A DNA stretch of 64,000 bases from Amantichitinum ursilacus (lineage in GTDB: Bacteria; Pseudomonadota; Gammaproteobacteria; Burkholderiales; Chitinibacteraceae): assembly GCF_001294205.1 (NCBI RefSeq), contig NZ_LAQT01000036.1, positions 1-64,000 on the forward strand. Direction: 5' to 3'. Under the pieces are notes generated by a model. That model had not been told where the DNA came from. It did no database searches and saw only the letters and a list, made by a program, of their open reading frames with translations. A program made the translations under genes and the position numbers. Every line of letters starts with the position of its first letter. Positions within the stretch are counted from its first letter, which is position 1. Shown piece by piece: positions 36,399-46,687 of this stretch.

Positions 36399-39236
36399 TT
36401 ACAGCGGATACGGCGGCGTGCTGCTGTCGATATCCATCCAGACGCCGGTTTGCAGCTGGTTATGCTTGAGCGCCGGCAAGGCATAGAACTGCATCGGCGC
36501 CACCGCCAGGCCCAGATCGGCAATCGAACCCAATGCATCGGCGCTAAGCGGAATGCCATACATGGCAAACAGCTTGCGCACATCTTTGCCGATGATCTTC
36601 GAGCTAAGCACATACAGCAGATCCGAATTGCCGATGGTGTTGTTGGCGTAACGGCCCATGCCATAGCTGGCCGCGTTGCTGGTGCTGAAGTTTTTGGCCA
36701 CCAGCCGGTCACCCTTGGTCAGCAGGCTGAAGAAATCCAGCGTGGTTTCCATGGTGGGTTGCGCAAGGCCGCTGCGATACCGCGTAAACAGATAGGCCAA
36801 CTGAAAATGCACCGGCCGCATCACGTCCTGGCTGGGGTTGCTCCAAACGCGCGTTTCCATATCGGCAATCTGCGCATCACCACTCAGACCCGTATTGCGG
36901 TTGGCCACAATCAGGCTATACAGGCCCGGGTTATCCAGCGGATGGCCGCCGCTGATTTCAATGCCCAGCGTTTTGTACACGCGCAAGGCAGTGGTGCTGG
37001 AAAGAATGTTGTTATCGCATTCCACCACGCAGCCATGCGTGCCGTCCGGCACGATATGCATCACGCGCTGCACGGTGTTGTGGCCCATTTCATGCGCGTA
37101 GCCCCAGCCGATATCGATGCCCGCGTAGCCATCAATCGGATTGCCCGAACACAGATAACCGCACGCCGCCAGCCAGCCGACAAAGTGCTGCACCACTGGC
37201 GCATTGTGGATCGGACCATCGCAAGTCCAGCCCAGCGTGGCGCACAGATTGGCTACTTCGGTGGTCATGCCGGCGTCGTTGTAGCCATTGGCGATGTGGT
37301 TGCTCATAAACAAGCCATCGCGGATGCGCTGGTTAACGTACACGGCCGGATCGGTGTTGCCGATCACCGCTTGCGCCAGCTTGGTGGTTTGTTCGATTTC
37401 GCCACCGATCAGCTTGGTGGTCTGCCAGCCAAACGTGCCGGCTTTCAGCGCGGCCAAGGCATCCGCCGTGTCGGCCGCGCTCATGCTGCGGGTGAAATCA
37501 AAGTGCGCGTATTTAGCGCCACCCTTAACGCGCAATTTGACCACGCTGTTGGCGGTAGCGCCGCTATACGACAACACCAGCGGCCCACCAAACGGCGTTA
37601 CAAAATTAACCGGCGCGGTGCCCAGCGGCAGGTTAAACGAGTTGGGCCGACGCGGGCGCAGATAAGTGGCGTCGCTGTCCGTCAGCGGGTTGCCCCAGGT
37701 GCGGATGTAGCTGGTCTGGATGCCCAGGCTGCTTGCGCCCGCCGCATCCACCACCTGAATCTGCAACGGCTTGCCTGGCACCGCCGCGCGGCCGATCAGC
37801 GTATTGCCGCTGGTTTGCGCGATGGTGACGTCGATGTCTTCCCAATCGCTGGCCACCGCCATGCTTTGCGCCGAGGCGGGCATAAAGTCGCCCTGCCCCG
37901 TGGGTGAAACGCGCGTGCTGACGCGGTTGTAATCGACCCACGAATCGGAAGCATAGGCGCGCAGGAAATTGGCGGCATCGCTGCGCGGCACCTTGCCGTA
38001 GACGATATTGGGCCGCCACAAATCGGCCCACAGCACCAGCAAGCGCTGCAACGCGTAATGCGGGTCGGCCGCGAAAATATCCACGCTCGCGCTTTGCAGC
38101 GTTTGCAGTTCGTTCATCGTGCGCGTAATCGCGCTGGGCGAACTGGTGTCGGTGGTCAGATCGACGTTTACGCTGGTCTGTTTGAGCTGATTAAGCGTGT
38201 TAACCAGCGGACTGAGCGTGTCCAGCGCCGTCAGCGACGCCGCGATAGTGCGGCCGCTGCCCACCGACACGGCGCTGGTGCCGGCAAAATAATTGCCCGG
38301 ATAGCCGCCCAGGGTCATGCCCATGGCGGCCAATACCTGGCGGCCACCCGCCGAATCGCCCCAGCCCGGTTGCATGTACACCACGGCTTTACCGGCATTC
38401 AGGTATTGCGTCACCGTGGATTGCAGCGCGGCATTGCTGGCCACACTGCCGCCGAAGACCAGCACGTCGGCGTTGTTCCAGCACGTGTTGCTCGGGCTGG
38501 TCAGATCGCAGGTGATGGCGGTGGCGGTGCTGCCGGTGCGCTCAATCAAGGTTTTGACATTGGCGGCGGTGTACCCGGCCGTGGCATAGCGCACATTGGC
38601 GGGCAGCGTGCTGTTGGCGTTGCCGGTCAGCAGCCAGCCCCAGGCGCGACGGAAAAACGGATAGTGCTGTTGTTCTTTGGTGGTGCCCGCCATCCAGACC
38701 AGCACGTCTGCGCCATAAGCCAGCGCGCGGCCGTTGCCCACATTGGAAATCGCCGCCAGGCTGCTGCCGTCATCGGCGCTGACCAGCGTCATGGCGGTCG
38801 TGGACGCACGCGGCGTGATGTCGCTGCTGTTGGTGCCCAGGTTAAACGCCAGTGAGGGCACCACGCTGCTGTTGCCGTAGATATTGGCCAGGATGCTGGC
38901 TTGCGCATCGCGCGCGCTGGTGGCGCTGGCGATGGCCATATCGAGCAAAGTGGCGCTGTCGCTCGCCAACAGACCGGAGGAGTCGCCGCTGGCCGCGGCC
39001 ACCGCGATGCGATCCGCGCTGGTGGGCGCCGGCGTTGGCGTTACGCCGTTGCTGCCGCCATTGCCCGCGTTGCCGCCATTGCCTGTATCGGCGCCACCGC
39101 TGGCGCCGCCACTCGCACCCGCGCCCGCGCTGGTATTGCCGCCACCGGCGCTGGCGCCATCCGACCCGCCCCCGCCACCACACGCACTTAACCCCGCTGC
39201 CAGGCTAATTGCCAGCAGCCACCCACTCAACCGCAT
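36399..39236 (-). CDS. ImpA-like M60-family metallopeptidase lipoprotein
   Basis: A 945-residue exported lipoprotein (signal ending AAGLSAC, then a Gly/Ser-rich linker). The C-terminal half has the M60/gluzincin zinc motif GWGYAHEMGHNTVQ (HExxH, around residue 720), and the N-terminal half carries the ThuA/GATase-like region with VLVFGGSVASN and VYMQPGWGDSAGGR seen in ImpA and SslE-type proteins. ImpA enzymes cleave O-glycosylated proteins such as mucins next to glycosylated Ser/Thr, so a host- or environment-glycoprotein-degrading role is likely. The ATG at 39236 is chosen because GGGGAG is 8 bases upstream; a GTG three codons earlier leaves no spacing. It converges on the LysR gene. Confidence 0.85.
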   Translation of the reverse strand: MRLSGWLLAISLAAGLSACGGGGGSDGASAGGGNTSAGAGASGGASGGADTGNGGNAGNGGSNGVTPTPAPTSADRIAVAAASGDSSGLLASDSATLLDMAIASATSARDAQASILANIYGNSSVVPSLAFNLGTNSSDITPRASTTAMTLVSADDGSSLAAISNVGNGRALAYGADVLVWMAGTTKEQQHYPFFRRAWGWLLTGNANSTLPANVRYATAGYTAANVKTLIERTGSTATAITCDLTSPSNTCWNNADVLVFGGSVASNAALQSTVTQYLNAGKAVVYMQPGWGDSAGGRQVLAAMGMTLGGYPGNYFAGTSAVSVGSGRTIAASLTALDTLSPLVNTLNQLKQTSVNVDLTTDTSSPSAITRTMNELQTLQSASVDIFAADPHYALQRLLVLWADLWRPNIVYGKVPRSDAANFLRAYASDSWVDYNRVSTRVSPTGQGDFMPASAQSMAVASDWEDIDVTIAQTSGNTLIGRAAVPGKPLQIQVVDAAGASSLGIQTSYIRTWGNPLTDSDATYLRPRRPNSFNLPLGTAPVNFVTPFGGPLVLSYSGATANSVVKLRVKGGAKYAHFDFTRSMSAADTADALAALKAGTFGWQTTKLIGGEIEQTTKLAQAVIGNTDPAVYVNQRIRDGLFMSNHIANGYNDAGMTTEVANLCATLGWTCDGPIHNAPVVQHFVGWLAACGYLCSGNPIDGYAGIDIGWGYAHEMGHNTVQRVMHIVPDGTHGCVVECDNNILSSTTALRVYKTLGIEISGGHPLDNPGLYSLIVANRNTGLSGDAQIADMETRVWSNPSQDVMRPVHFQLAYLFTRYRSGLAQPTMETTLDFFSLLTKGDRLVAKNFSTSNAASYGMGRYANNTIGNSDLLYVLSSKIIGKDVRKLFAMYGIPLSADALGSIADLGLAVAPMQFYALPALKHNQLQTGVWMDIDSSTPPYPL

Positions 39237-39353
39237 CGATCGCACTCCCCGTATTTTGTTTTGTAGTGATCTGCCTCATTGCTACAAAGCAGATACTCAG
39301 GGCGGCAATAGTAATGGCGAACCTCGGCAAAACCGTATGGCGACGCCAGGCGG

Positions 39354-39378
39354 TGATCTAGACGTTCGGTCTAGATCA
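39354..39378. promoter_or_regulatory. 10-bp-arm perfect hairpin upstream of ImpA-like gene
   Basis: TGATCTAGAC-GTTCG-GTCTAGATCA. It lies 118 bases upstream of the ImpA-like gene and 59 bases downstream of the chemotaxis gene on the same strand. There is no T run, so an operator or RNA structure is as likely as a terminator. Confidence 0.5.
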
Positions 39379-39436
39379 GCAGGGTTTGCTGATGCAATTC
39401 GGGGCAGTCAAAACCCATCAATGCACCCGTGCTGGC

Positions 39437-40759
39437 TTAATAAAACGACGCTTCGCTCATGGAAAACTGCCCGATCATGCTAGCCACTTTTTGATTGCTG
39501 GCCAGGATTTCGCGGATAGCCGCACCGGCATCGGTGGCGTGTACCAGGCCTTGCTCGGCCTGCGCCAGCATCTCGTTCATGCTGCTGATGGCCGAGGCCG
39601 TGCCGTTATCAATACTGGCGATCATGCTGGCGACTTCAGCGGTGGATTGGGTCGTGCGTTCAGCCAGCTTGCGCACTTCGTCCGCCACCACCGCAAAGCC
39701 GCGCCCCGCCTCTCCGGCCCGCGCGGCCTCGATTGCTGCATTAAGCGCCAACAGATTGGTCTGATCTGCAATGGCGCGGATGGTGGCGACGATGCTGTTG
39801 ATGCGCGACGTCTGCGTGCCCAGAGCTTCAATCACCCCGGCCGCGTTTTTGGCGCTGGCGGCAATCGAGCCCATTTCTTCAAAGGTTTTCTGGATGACCA
39901 CGCCGCCATCGCGCGAGACATTTTCGGTTTCGCTGGACAAGCTGCGCACCGTGCCCACCAGTTGCATGTCTTTGCGGATGCTGGCCTCGCGCGCCGTCAC
40001 GTCGGTGGCAAATTTGATGATCTTGTACAGCTTGCCGTCTTCGTCATACATCGGGTTGTACGAGGCCTCCAGCCAGATCACCTTGCCCTGTTTGCCCCGG
40101 CGCTCAAACAGGCCCGAAATATATTCGCCGTTATCCAGCCGCCGCCAGAACGTGGCATAGGCGGCGCTGGCGGTGTATTCGGGCTCGCATAAAAACCGGT
40201 GATGTTTGCCCACCAGTTCGGCCTCGGTGTAGCCGACGGTATTCTGGAAATTACGATTGGCCGCGAGGATGGTGCCATCGGGCGCAAATTCAATCACCGC
40301 CATCGAGCGATCCATCGCCTTCATCTTGTTTTCGTATTCGTGCTCTTCTTCCGTCACGGCGGTGACGTCCTGGGCAAACTTGACCACCTTGATCACCTGC
40401 CCGGCTTCGTCGCGGATCGGGTTGTAGCTGGCCTCCAGCCAGATGCTGCGACCGCCTTTGGCCACGCGGCGGAACTTGCCCGAGACAAAGTCGCCCTGGC
40501 GCAGCCGTTGCCACAATTGCTGGTATTCGGGGCTGTTGGCATAGGCCGGTTCGCACAGCACGCGATGGTGTTGCCCGGCCAGCTCGGGCAACGAATAGCC
40601 CACCACCTGCAGAAAGTTGGAATTGGCGTCGAGAATGACCCCATCCAGATTGAATTCAATCACCGCCATGGAGCGATTGATGGCGTCGAGCAAACCCTTT
40701 TGCTGCGCCAACGCATTGCCTTGCTGCTGCATGTGCGCTTTTTGCTTCTGCATGAACAT
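39437..40759 (-). CDS. Soluble PAS-PAS chemotaxis transducer, BdlA-like
   Basis: A 440-residue cytoplasmic methyl-accepting-type protein without transmembrane segments. Two near-duplicate PAS domains occupy about 20-145 ([20 protein letters not shown]) and 146-265 ([20 protein letters not shown]), each with a PAC tail of [14 protein letters not shown] type. A compact MCP signalling domain follows, with the hairpin tip [20 protein letters not shown]. Size and layout match BdlA of Pseudomonas (two PAS plus MA), which links oxygen/redox or nutrient cues to biofilm dispersal; PAS pairs of this type may hold haem or flavin. AAGGGG upstream supports the first ATG. No che genes are adjacent. Confidence 0.88.
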   Translation of the reverse strand: MFMQKQKAHMQQQGNALAQQKGLLDAINRSMAVIEFNLDGVILDANSNFLQVVGYSLPELAGQHHRVLCEPAYANSPEYQQLWQRLRQGDFVSGKFRRVAKGGRSIWLEASYNPIRDEAGQVIKVVKFAQDVTAVTEEEHEYENKMKAMDRSMAVIEFAPDGTILAANRNFQNTVGYTEAELVGKHHRFLCEPEYTASAAYATFWRRLDNGEYISGLFERRGKQGKVIWLEASYNPMYDEDGKLYKIIKFATDVTAREASIRKDMQLVGTVRSLSSETENVSRDGGVVIQKTFEEMGSIAASAKNAAGVIEALGTQTSRINSIVATIRAIADQTNLLALNAAIEAARAGEAGRGFAVVADEVRKLAERTTQSTAEVASMIASIDNGTASAISSMNEMLAQAEQGLVHATDAGAAIREILASNQKVASMIGQFSMSEASFY

Positions 40760-40841
40760 CCCCGCACCCCTTTTTGACCGACTTGTTGGAATGGTGTGTA
40801 AGGCAGGCGCGCCCGTGGTCGGCGCAGGTTCAGTCTAGTGC

Positions 40842-40870
40842 ACGCAAACAGCGCCGCAAGCGGCGCTGTT
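40842..40870 (-). terminator. Hairpin terminator after small protein gene
   Basis: AACAGCGCCGC-AA-GCGGCGCTGTT (11-bp arms, 40847-40870); on the minus strand it is followed by TTTGCG, 44 bases after the stop of the gene at 40914. Confidence 0.55.
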
Positions 40871-40913
40871 GAGGGAGATAACACATCGTTCGGCAAGCGG
40901 ATCCGGCGCTGCG

Positions 40914-41183
40914 TCAATACGGCTGTTTGCCTTCGGCGCGCAGGGTTTCACCGATGGCTTTGGTCAGTTGTGCATGTGCCGCGGCCACGTCGGCCGGATT
41001 GTGGCTGTTGGCCGCTTCGGCCAGCACATTGAACGTGACTTGCCACGTCTCGGGGTTAGGTGTGTGTTCGCTTTCTTTTTTAACCAGCGCGTAATCCAGC
41101 GCGGCTTCCAGTGTGGTCAGGGTACGGTGCAAACCACCGGTTTCACCGGTTTCTACAGCAGGGTTCAACGCAATCGAAGACAT
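40914..41183 (-). CDS. Small protein of unknown function
   Basis: An 89-residue, probably all-helical protein (MSSIALNPAVETGETGGLHR at the start; HNPADVAAAHAQLTKAIGET near the end). GGAG 8 bases upstream selects the ATG at 41183 over one eight codons earlier. No signal peptide, Cys or known motif is visible. It lies between its own hairpin terminator and the terminator of the upstream binding-protein gene, so it is monocistronic. Confidence 0.65.
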   Translation of the reverse strand: MSSIALNPAVETGETGGLHRTLTTLEAALDYALVKKESEHTPNPETWQVTFNVLAEAANSHNPADVAAAHAQLTKAIGETLRAEGKQPY

Positions 41184-41343
41184 GGTTGGCACTCCGGGGA
41201 TGAACAAGGTTGGGGGCGTCTGGGGACGACGGGTACCGCAAAGGCGCCATCCTTAATATAGCGCGCTTGGCGATACTAACGGTTTGCGCCGCCGCCCGGT
41301 TTACTTGCGCTGTCAGCCAGACTGGGGCACGCCCGCCAACCGG

Positions 41344-41385
41344 GCACAAAAAAACCCGGCCATCTGTGGGATGTGCCGGGTTGTG
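41344..41385 (-). terminator. Terminator of binding-protein gene
   Basis: On the minus strand AACCCGGCACATCCC...GGCCGGGTT forms a stem followed by TTTTTTTG, about 30 bases past the stop codon. Confidence 0.8.
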
Positions 41386-41414
41386 CGAGCGGATGTGTGA
41401 GCCCGCGGGCAGGC

Positions 41415-42548
41415 TTAACGCGCCAGGGCGCCCGTCGGCGAAATCATGGTCATATCCACAAAGCGCGAACCAATGCGGCTGTCGCTGAAATCAAGCACAT
41501 AACCGCCCAGATCCACTTTCTGCATATTGCTCAGCGCCTTGTACACCAGCGGCCGCGTCGGGCGCTTGCCCGCTTGCCGAAGCGCATCGGCCAGCACATG
41601 CGCCGCGACATAGCCTTCCAGCAGCGCGTATTCCGGCACGCCCTGGTTCAGGTACGGTTTGGCGTCATTCTGGAATTCGCGGATCAACTTGCCCGAATAA
41701 CTGCCCGGCGACGGAAATACCTGCGAAATGCCCAGGCCCGATGCCGAAGACGCGCCCGCCAGCCGCACGACTTCGCTGGACTGGATTTGCGACAGACCAT
41801 ACAGCTGCGCCGTGCCGCCCAGGCTCTTGAATTGTTTGATAAAGGTGGCGGCCGGAGCAGACGGCACCATCAGAATGACGGCCTCGGGCTGCACTTTGTA
41901 CAAGGCGTTGGCGGCGGTTTGCGTGTCGTTGGCGGTCTTGTCGAAATAACCCTCGCCCACCAGCTGCAACTTGCGCTTGGCTAGCTCGGCCTTCAGCGTG
42001 GCTACATTGGCGTCGCCCACGCCGTCTTTCTGCGCCAGCACGCCAAACTTGCGCATGCCCAGCTTGCCATTAAGCAAAGCCACCAGTTTTTCGATTTCCT
42101 GGTTGTAACCCGCCCGCAGATGGAACAGATACGGACTGCCCGGCTTGCGAATGTTCTCAGCGCCCGAATCCACGCCCACCAGCGGCACACCCGCGTTTTC
42201 CAGCGTCTTGCCGTCCAGCAACTTGCGCACCGCATCACCGTTTTGATAGCCGACCAGCGCAACCACGTCGTTCTTGTTAACCAGATCCAGCGTGTTGCTG
42301 ACGGTGCGGGCGGGCTCGCCGCCGTCGTCCAGCGTGGTTAGCTTGATCTCTTGCCCACCGATGCCGCCGTCGGCATTCACGTGCGAAAAATAAATCGAAG
42401 CGCCCAGCGCAATGGCTTTGCCCGTAGGCGCGTCCGGCCCGGACGTGGCCACCGACTGGCCGACATTGATATCTGCGTGAACCAGGGAAGATGCCGCCAG
42501 CGCGGCCACCGTCAGTGCGGTCTTGAATAGATGTTTTGTTGTGAGCAT
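41415..42548 (-). CDS. Branched-chain-amino-acid-type ABC substrate-binding protein
   Basis: A 377-residue periplasmic binding protein of the LivJ/Peripla_BP_6 family, which captures amino acids or related ligands for an ABC importer. The signal peptide (FKTALTVAALAASSLVHA) is followed by DINVGQSVATSGPDAPTGKA, a typical first strand and ligand loop, then INADGGIGGQEIKLTTLDDG-like VNADGGIGGQEIKLTTLDDG and VALVGYQNGDA. The start MLTTKHLFKTA is chosen so the signal peptide is intact; the frame continues 42 codons upstream without it. No permease or ATPase gene is adjacent, so it is an orphan component. Confidence 0.88.
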   Translation of the reverse strand: MLTTKHLFKTALTVAALAASSLVHADINVGQSVATSGPDAPTGKAIALGASIYFSHVNADGGIGGQEIKLTTLDDGGEPARTVSNTLDLVNKNDVVALVGYQNGDAVRKLLDGKTLENAGVPLVGVDSGAENIRKPGSPYLFHLRAGYNQEIEKLVALLNGKLGMRKFGVLAQKDGVGDANVATLKAELAKRKLQLVGEGYFDKTANDTQTAANALYKVQPEAVILMVPSAPAATFIKQFKSLGGTAQLYGLSQIQSSEVVRLAGASSASGLGISQVFPSPGSYSGKLIREFQNDAKPYLNQGVPEYALLEGYVAAHVLADALRQAGKRPTRPLVYKALSNMQKVDLGGYVLDFSDSRIGSRFVDMTMISPTGALAR

Positions 42549-43023
42549 GCCGGAAGAAGACTTCTGCAGGGGCGACACAAGCCGATGGGTAAACCGGACT
42601 GTATTTGCGCCGTTAATCAAACGAAGTGCCGCTCGTGGACGGAACTCAGGGGCGCCATGATAAATGCATATCACGCGGGCGCCGCTAGTCGCGGGTTTGC
42701 GGTGTCGCGCCCACGGTACAACCGCTGTTGCGCTGCAACAATGGCTTGACCAGATTGTCAGCTATTTAGCGTGGTGCAGCGCACCATCGCGGCCTGATTT
42801 TGAATCTTGTAAAGCATCTTCTGACAAACGATGCGACTTGCACGGCTTGACAAGTTTTTTAATTGACATCGTCACGTAAGGTATCTTGTCTTTAGTTTAA
42901 GGTTTTGGCATAGTGGCCCGACAAGCCAGAGTCACGCCCGCGCCCGCTAGTTTTAGCTGCGCGTCGCGTCGCGGTTCATCCGCATGGCTGGCAAGCCCTT
43001 GCAATATGGAGTGATAGACAGGC
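42549..43023. promoter_or_regulatory. Divergent promoter region, binding protein / acyltransferase
   Basis: A 475-bp gap without a supported gene. It contains a 15-bp palindrome TGGTGC-AGC-GCACCA (42772-42786) and, further right, two TTGACA boxes (42847-42852 and 42863-42868) in an AT-rich tract. No well-spaced -10 box is obvious, so the promoter assignment is tentative. Confidence 0.4.
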
Positions 43024-45138
43024 ATGAATCCCGGACGTAAAGCACATATCGCCGCAATCGATGGTCTGCGCGCGGTGGCCGTACTGGCCATTATCCTGTT
43101 TCACATTCAGGCTGCCTGGTTGCCCGGTGGCTTTATCGGCGTTGATATCTTTTATGTGATTTCGGGCTTTGTGGTGGCCAAATCAGTGGCTTCGGCCCCC
43201 ACGGATGGCTTGCTGTCGTATTTTCAGTGGTTCTACCGTCGCCGCCTGCTGCGCATTGTGCCCGCGCTGGCCGTCTTCATCATGCTGATGTCACTGCTGT
43301 CGACGCTGTTTATTCCGCCCTACAGTCGGTTTATCGAGGTCACCGGCATCTCGGCCTTGTTTGGGCTCAGCAACTTTGTGCTGATGTGGACCTCCGGCGA
43401 TTATTTTGCTGCCGCCAGTTCATTCAATCCGTTTACCCACACCTGGTCATTGGCGGTGGAAGAGCAGTACTACCTGCTGTTTCCGTTCTTCTCCTACCTG
43501 ATCCTGATCAGCCCCAAAACCAGCCCGCAACGACGCAGACACTGGCTTTGGGGCTTGGGCCTCGTCACGCTGGCGTCCATGGTGTTTTGCGCATGGCTAA
43601 CGCCGCGCAACGGCACGGTGGCGTTTTATATGCTGCCTACGCGTTTCTGGGAGCTGGGGGCTGGCTTTTTCGCCTACGTGCTGTGCAAAAACCCGGAGAC
43701 CCGCACCGGCCATATGCTGCAGCGCCTTAACCAGCACGGCGTGTTCAGCCTGCTGGCGCTGGTTACACTGGGCGTGGGCTTGTGGATTGCCAACGAACGT
43801 CTGTTTCCATGGCCGTGGGCCCTGCTGCCCTGCGTGGCCACCACCGTACTGGTGATTGGCACCGTGTATGGCGGTGATAACCTGGTCAACCGCGTGCTGG
43901 CCAATCCGCTGTTTACCGCCATCGGCAAGATTTCTTACTCTTTGTACCTGTGGCACTGGGGCATCATCGTGTTGATGCGCTGGACCACCGGCATCGACAC
44001 CCCCGCCCTGCAGGCGTTGTCGATGCTGCTGATGACCGTATTGGCCATCGCAAGCTATGTGCTTGTGGAAAAACCACTGCGCTTTAATCCGTGGCTGGGC
44101 CAACGCGGCTATCGCCAGTTTTACGCGGTAGTGGCCAGCGCGCTGGTGGTGCTGGCTGCATTCAGTGGCACCCTGTACCTCAGCAAACCCGAGATTGGTC
44201 TGTTTGCCGCACGCGATGAACAGGTCTGGGCCGCCAACGCCTATGCGCCCTTCCAGGCCGGCGATTGCACCGCGCCCAAAGAGTTTTCGCACTGGGGCCC
44301 AGGCATGATCATCGCGTTCAACGCCACCGATTGCGCCCAGGAAAAGCCACAGCATGTATTTATCGTGGGCGATTCGCATGCCAGCGCGTACGAGCGCATG
44401 GCGCAACGGCTGGCCGCCAAAGACGGCTATCAGGTGCAGATTGTGACCATGGGCGGCTGCAAATTGATTGTCTATCTGGAAACGCAGTCGCTGCCGGGGT
44501 GCCCGCAGTTTCGGGTGCAGGCGCTTGACCGCATCAAAGCTCAGGCGCGGCCCGGGGATTACGTACTACTGGCGGGCCTGTACACGGCGCGCTACCGCGA
44601 TATCTGGAGCGAGACTTCGCTGCCGACCGACAAGATCGATCTGACGATCAAACCGGAAGATCATGTATCAGCCGCGCGCGCCGAAGCACTGTTGCAGCCA
44701 CTCGTGGATAACGGTGTTCACGTGATCCTCGAAGCACCCAAGCCAGTGGCGCAGGTAGCCCAGTTCCGCTGCGCCGACTGGTTTAATCGTATCAATTCGT
44801 ATTGCCAGTCAGCCACCGAAACCACACGCAATGAGATGTTGCTGCGCCGTTCACGCGCCGAGGCCTACTTGAGCGAGGTGGCCGCCAACGCCGGCGCCAG
44901 CTTATGGGACCCATTTGACGCCCTGTGCCCAGGCGCTGTGTGTAAAGGGTATGTAGATGGCAAGCCGGTGTTTGCCGACACCGACCACCTCAGCGCGTTT
45001 GGCAACGACCTGCTATATCCAGGCTTCAAGCGCGCCATGCAAGGCGGCAGCGCCACGGCAAGTACACGCCCCCATGCGCTGGACGACCGGGCTGCGCGCC
45101 CGCTCAATACCAGCGCCGCACCCGGCTCTACTGGCTGA
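43024..45138 (+). CDS. OafA/YrhL-type acyltransferase with SGNH domain
   Basis: A 704-residue integral membrane O-acyltransferase. The N-terminal acyltransferase-3 domain (about 1-360, ten helices) opens IDGLRAVAVLAIILFHIQAA and contains GGFIGVDIFYVISGFVV and FTHTWSLAVEEQYYLLFPFF, all canonical. The C-terminal SGNH esterase/transferase domain (about 420-680) has IVGDSHASAYERM (GDSH block with the nucleophile Ser) and FADTDHLSAFG (DxxH block), completing the triad. Such fusions O-acetylate lipopolysaccharide O-antigen, capsule or peptidoglycan. No polysaccharide genes are adjacent. Its 3' end overlaps the convergent MFS gene by 11 bases. Confidence 0.92.
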   Translation: MNPGRKAHIAAIDGLRAVAVLAIILFHIQAAWLPGGFIGVDIFYVISGFVVAKSVASAPTDGLLSYFQWFYRRRLLRIVPALAVFIMLMSLLSTLFIPPYSRFIEVTGISALFGLSNFVLMWTSGDYFAAASSFNPFTHTWSLAVEEQYYLLFPFFSYLILISPKTSPQRRRHWLWGLGLVTLASMVFCAWLTPRNGTVAFYMLPTRFWELGAGFFAYVLCKNPETRTGHMLQRLNQHGVFSLLALVTLGVGLWIANERLFPWPWALLPCVATTVLVIGTVYGGDNLVNRVLANPLFTAIGKISYSLYLWHWGIIVLMRWTTGIDTPALQALSMLLMTVLAIASYVLVEKPLRFNPWLGQRGYRQFYAVVASALVVLAAFSGTLYLSKPEIGLFAARDEQVWAANAYAPFQAGDCTAPKEFSHWGPGMIIAFNATDCAQEKPQHVFIVGDSHASAYERMAQRLAAKDGYQVQIVTMGGCKLIVYLETQSLPGCPQFRVQALDRIKAQARPGDYVLLAGLYTARYRDIWSETSLPTDKIDLTIKPEDHVSAARAEALLQPLVDNGVHVILEAPKPVAQVAQFRCADWFNRINSYCQSATETTRNEMLLRRSRAEAYLSEVAANAGASLWDPFDALCPGAVCKGYVDGKPVFADTDHLSAFGNDLLYPGFKRAMQGGSATASTRPHALDDRAARPLNTSAAPGSTG

Positions 45139-46324
45139 CCGTAACGCTGGCTGGCGCTTCTTTGTTGGCCGGATGCGCCGTATGACGCACGCGCCAGGCA
45201 TTGGCGGTAATCAGCAACATCAGCAGACTGATGCCGCCAAAGGCCAGTGGCAGCGACGTGGCATGCGCCACATATCCCACCAACGCCGGGCCCAGCAGAA
45301 TGCCGGTGTAGCCCATCATCACCGCCGTCGGCAACGCCACACTGGCGGGCACGCCCGGCATGCGGCTGGCCGCGCCAAACAACACCGGCACAATGTTGGA
45401 CGCGCCCAGCCCCACCAACACAAAGCCCGCCACGCTGAGCGCCGGCAAGGGCGCCAGCACTATGGTCAGCACGCCCGCAGCGGCAATCAGGCTGCCGCCC
45501 AGCACCACGCGGAACGGACCGAAAGCCTTGATGATGCGGTCGCCCGTCAAACGCCCGACTGCCATCGCCACCGAAAACACCGAGAAGCCAATGCCGGCCG
45601 AGGCTTCATTGACGCCGCGCTCGAAGCGCAAAAACACCGCGCCCCAGTCCAGCATGGCGCCTTCGGTCAAAAACGCGCAAAAACACAGCGCGCCGATGAT
45701 CACCACACCGCGGTGATTAAAAGCCAGATGGGTTTTGTGTTCTTCGGCGTCCGCCGGGCCGTGCGGAATCAACGCGGCGTAGCTCCATACGCAGGCGATC
45801 GCGCACAAAAGCCCGACCGCCACTGCGCAAACGCCCAAGGACAAACCTGATTTGAGCAAGGCCGCCAGCACTGCGCCGCCCACCAGACCTCCCGCCGAAT
45901 ACAAACCGTGAAACGATGACATTAGCGGCCGTGCGGCCAGGTTTTCGACCGCCACGGCCTGACTATTAACCGTGATATCGAGCACGCCATGTTGCGCCCC
46001 GAAAATAAACAGCAATACCGCCAGCGCCCATGGTGTGGGGGCCAAGGCCAGCGCCGGAATCGACACCACCAGCAACGCTCCCGCCACCCGGATCAGCTGG
46101 GCGCTGCCCCAACGTTTGATCAGATGTCCGGTCAGCGGCATCGCCACCATCGCACCGCCTCCCAGCGCCAGCAAAATGCTGCCCAGTTGCGCGTCATCAA
46201 GCTGCAGCCGGATTTTGGCGTACGGCACCATCACCGCCCAACATGCGGTGGCCACGCCGATGACCAGAAACACCAGCCGGGTGGACAGACATGCGGGCTT
46301 CCAGGCTACAGATTCAGCACTCAT
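45128..46324 (-). CDS. MFS transporter (YbjJ-like)
   Basis: A 398-residue major-facilitator protein with about twelve hydrophobic helices. The N-half contains MVPYAKIRLQLDDAQLGSIL and the loop LTGHLIKRWGSAQLIRVAG (the G-x3-D/R-R-x-G motif A variant), and the motif GAQHGVLDITVNSQAVAVE in TM4-5 resembles the YbjJ/FucP-like group. GGTGGAG 7 bases upstream supports the ATG at 46324; the longer frame adds 23 unlikely residues. Substrate unknown; sugar or drug export are both possible. Confidence 0.87.
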   Translation of the reverse strand: MSAESVAWKPACLSTRLVFLVIGVATACWAVMVPYAKIRLQLDDAQLGSILLALGGGAMVAMPLTGHLIKRWGSAQLIRVAGALLVVSIPALALAPTPWALAVLLFIFGAQHGVLDITVNSQAVAVENLAARPLMSSFHGLYSAGGLVGGAVLAALLKSGLSLGVCAVAVGLLCAIACVWSYAALIPHGPADAEEHKTHLAFNHRGVVIIGALCFCAFLTEGAMLDWGAVFLRFERGVNEASAGIGFSVFSVAMAVGRLTGDRIIKAFGPFRVVLGGSLIAAAGVLTIVLAPLPALSVAGFVLVGLGASNIVPVLFGAASRMPGVPASVALPTAVMMGYTGILLGPALVGYVAHATSLPLAFGGISLLMLLITANAWRVRHTAHPANKEAPASVTVSQ

Positions 46325-46687
46325 CAACGGACTCCACCTAAACGTAACGCGCAATTTTGACGTGTGAATAGTGCCGATTTGCCGCAACAACAAAGTTTGC
46401 TTATGGACCGAATTTCTCCACTATCGGCTCAAGCAAGATCGGACTCGCAAGCCGATCCGCGGATTTCTTGCCCGAATCATAGCGGGTGGCACCTGCTCGA
46501 CGACATCTGCCACGCTCCGGATTACTGCAGGCAATGATGCCCGCAGAAAGACGCTGTCGGGTTATCGAATCTATTGATTTCTTTGACAAATCTGATAAAT
46601 CCGCAGCTTGATCCAGCTCAAGTTTTCGCAGGCAAAATCCTTTGCCGACGACAAATAATCGGCGCAAGATCCGTTCATCAAATTCCT
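46325..46687. other. Intergenic region, nothing recognisable
   Basis: About 360 bp between the divergent MFS gene and the coiled-coil gene. No gene, repeat or terminator seen; it must contain both promoters. Confidence 0.5.

Noticed and set aside
36450-37907. 485-codon open frame antisense to the ImpA-like gene
   Set aside because: Composition (Arg, His, Gln rich) and lack of motifs show it is the complement of the M60 peptidase gene.
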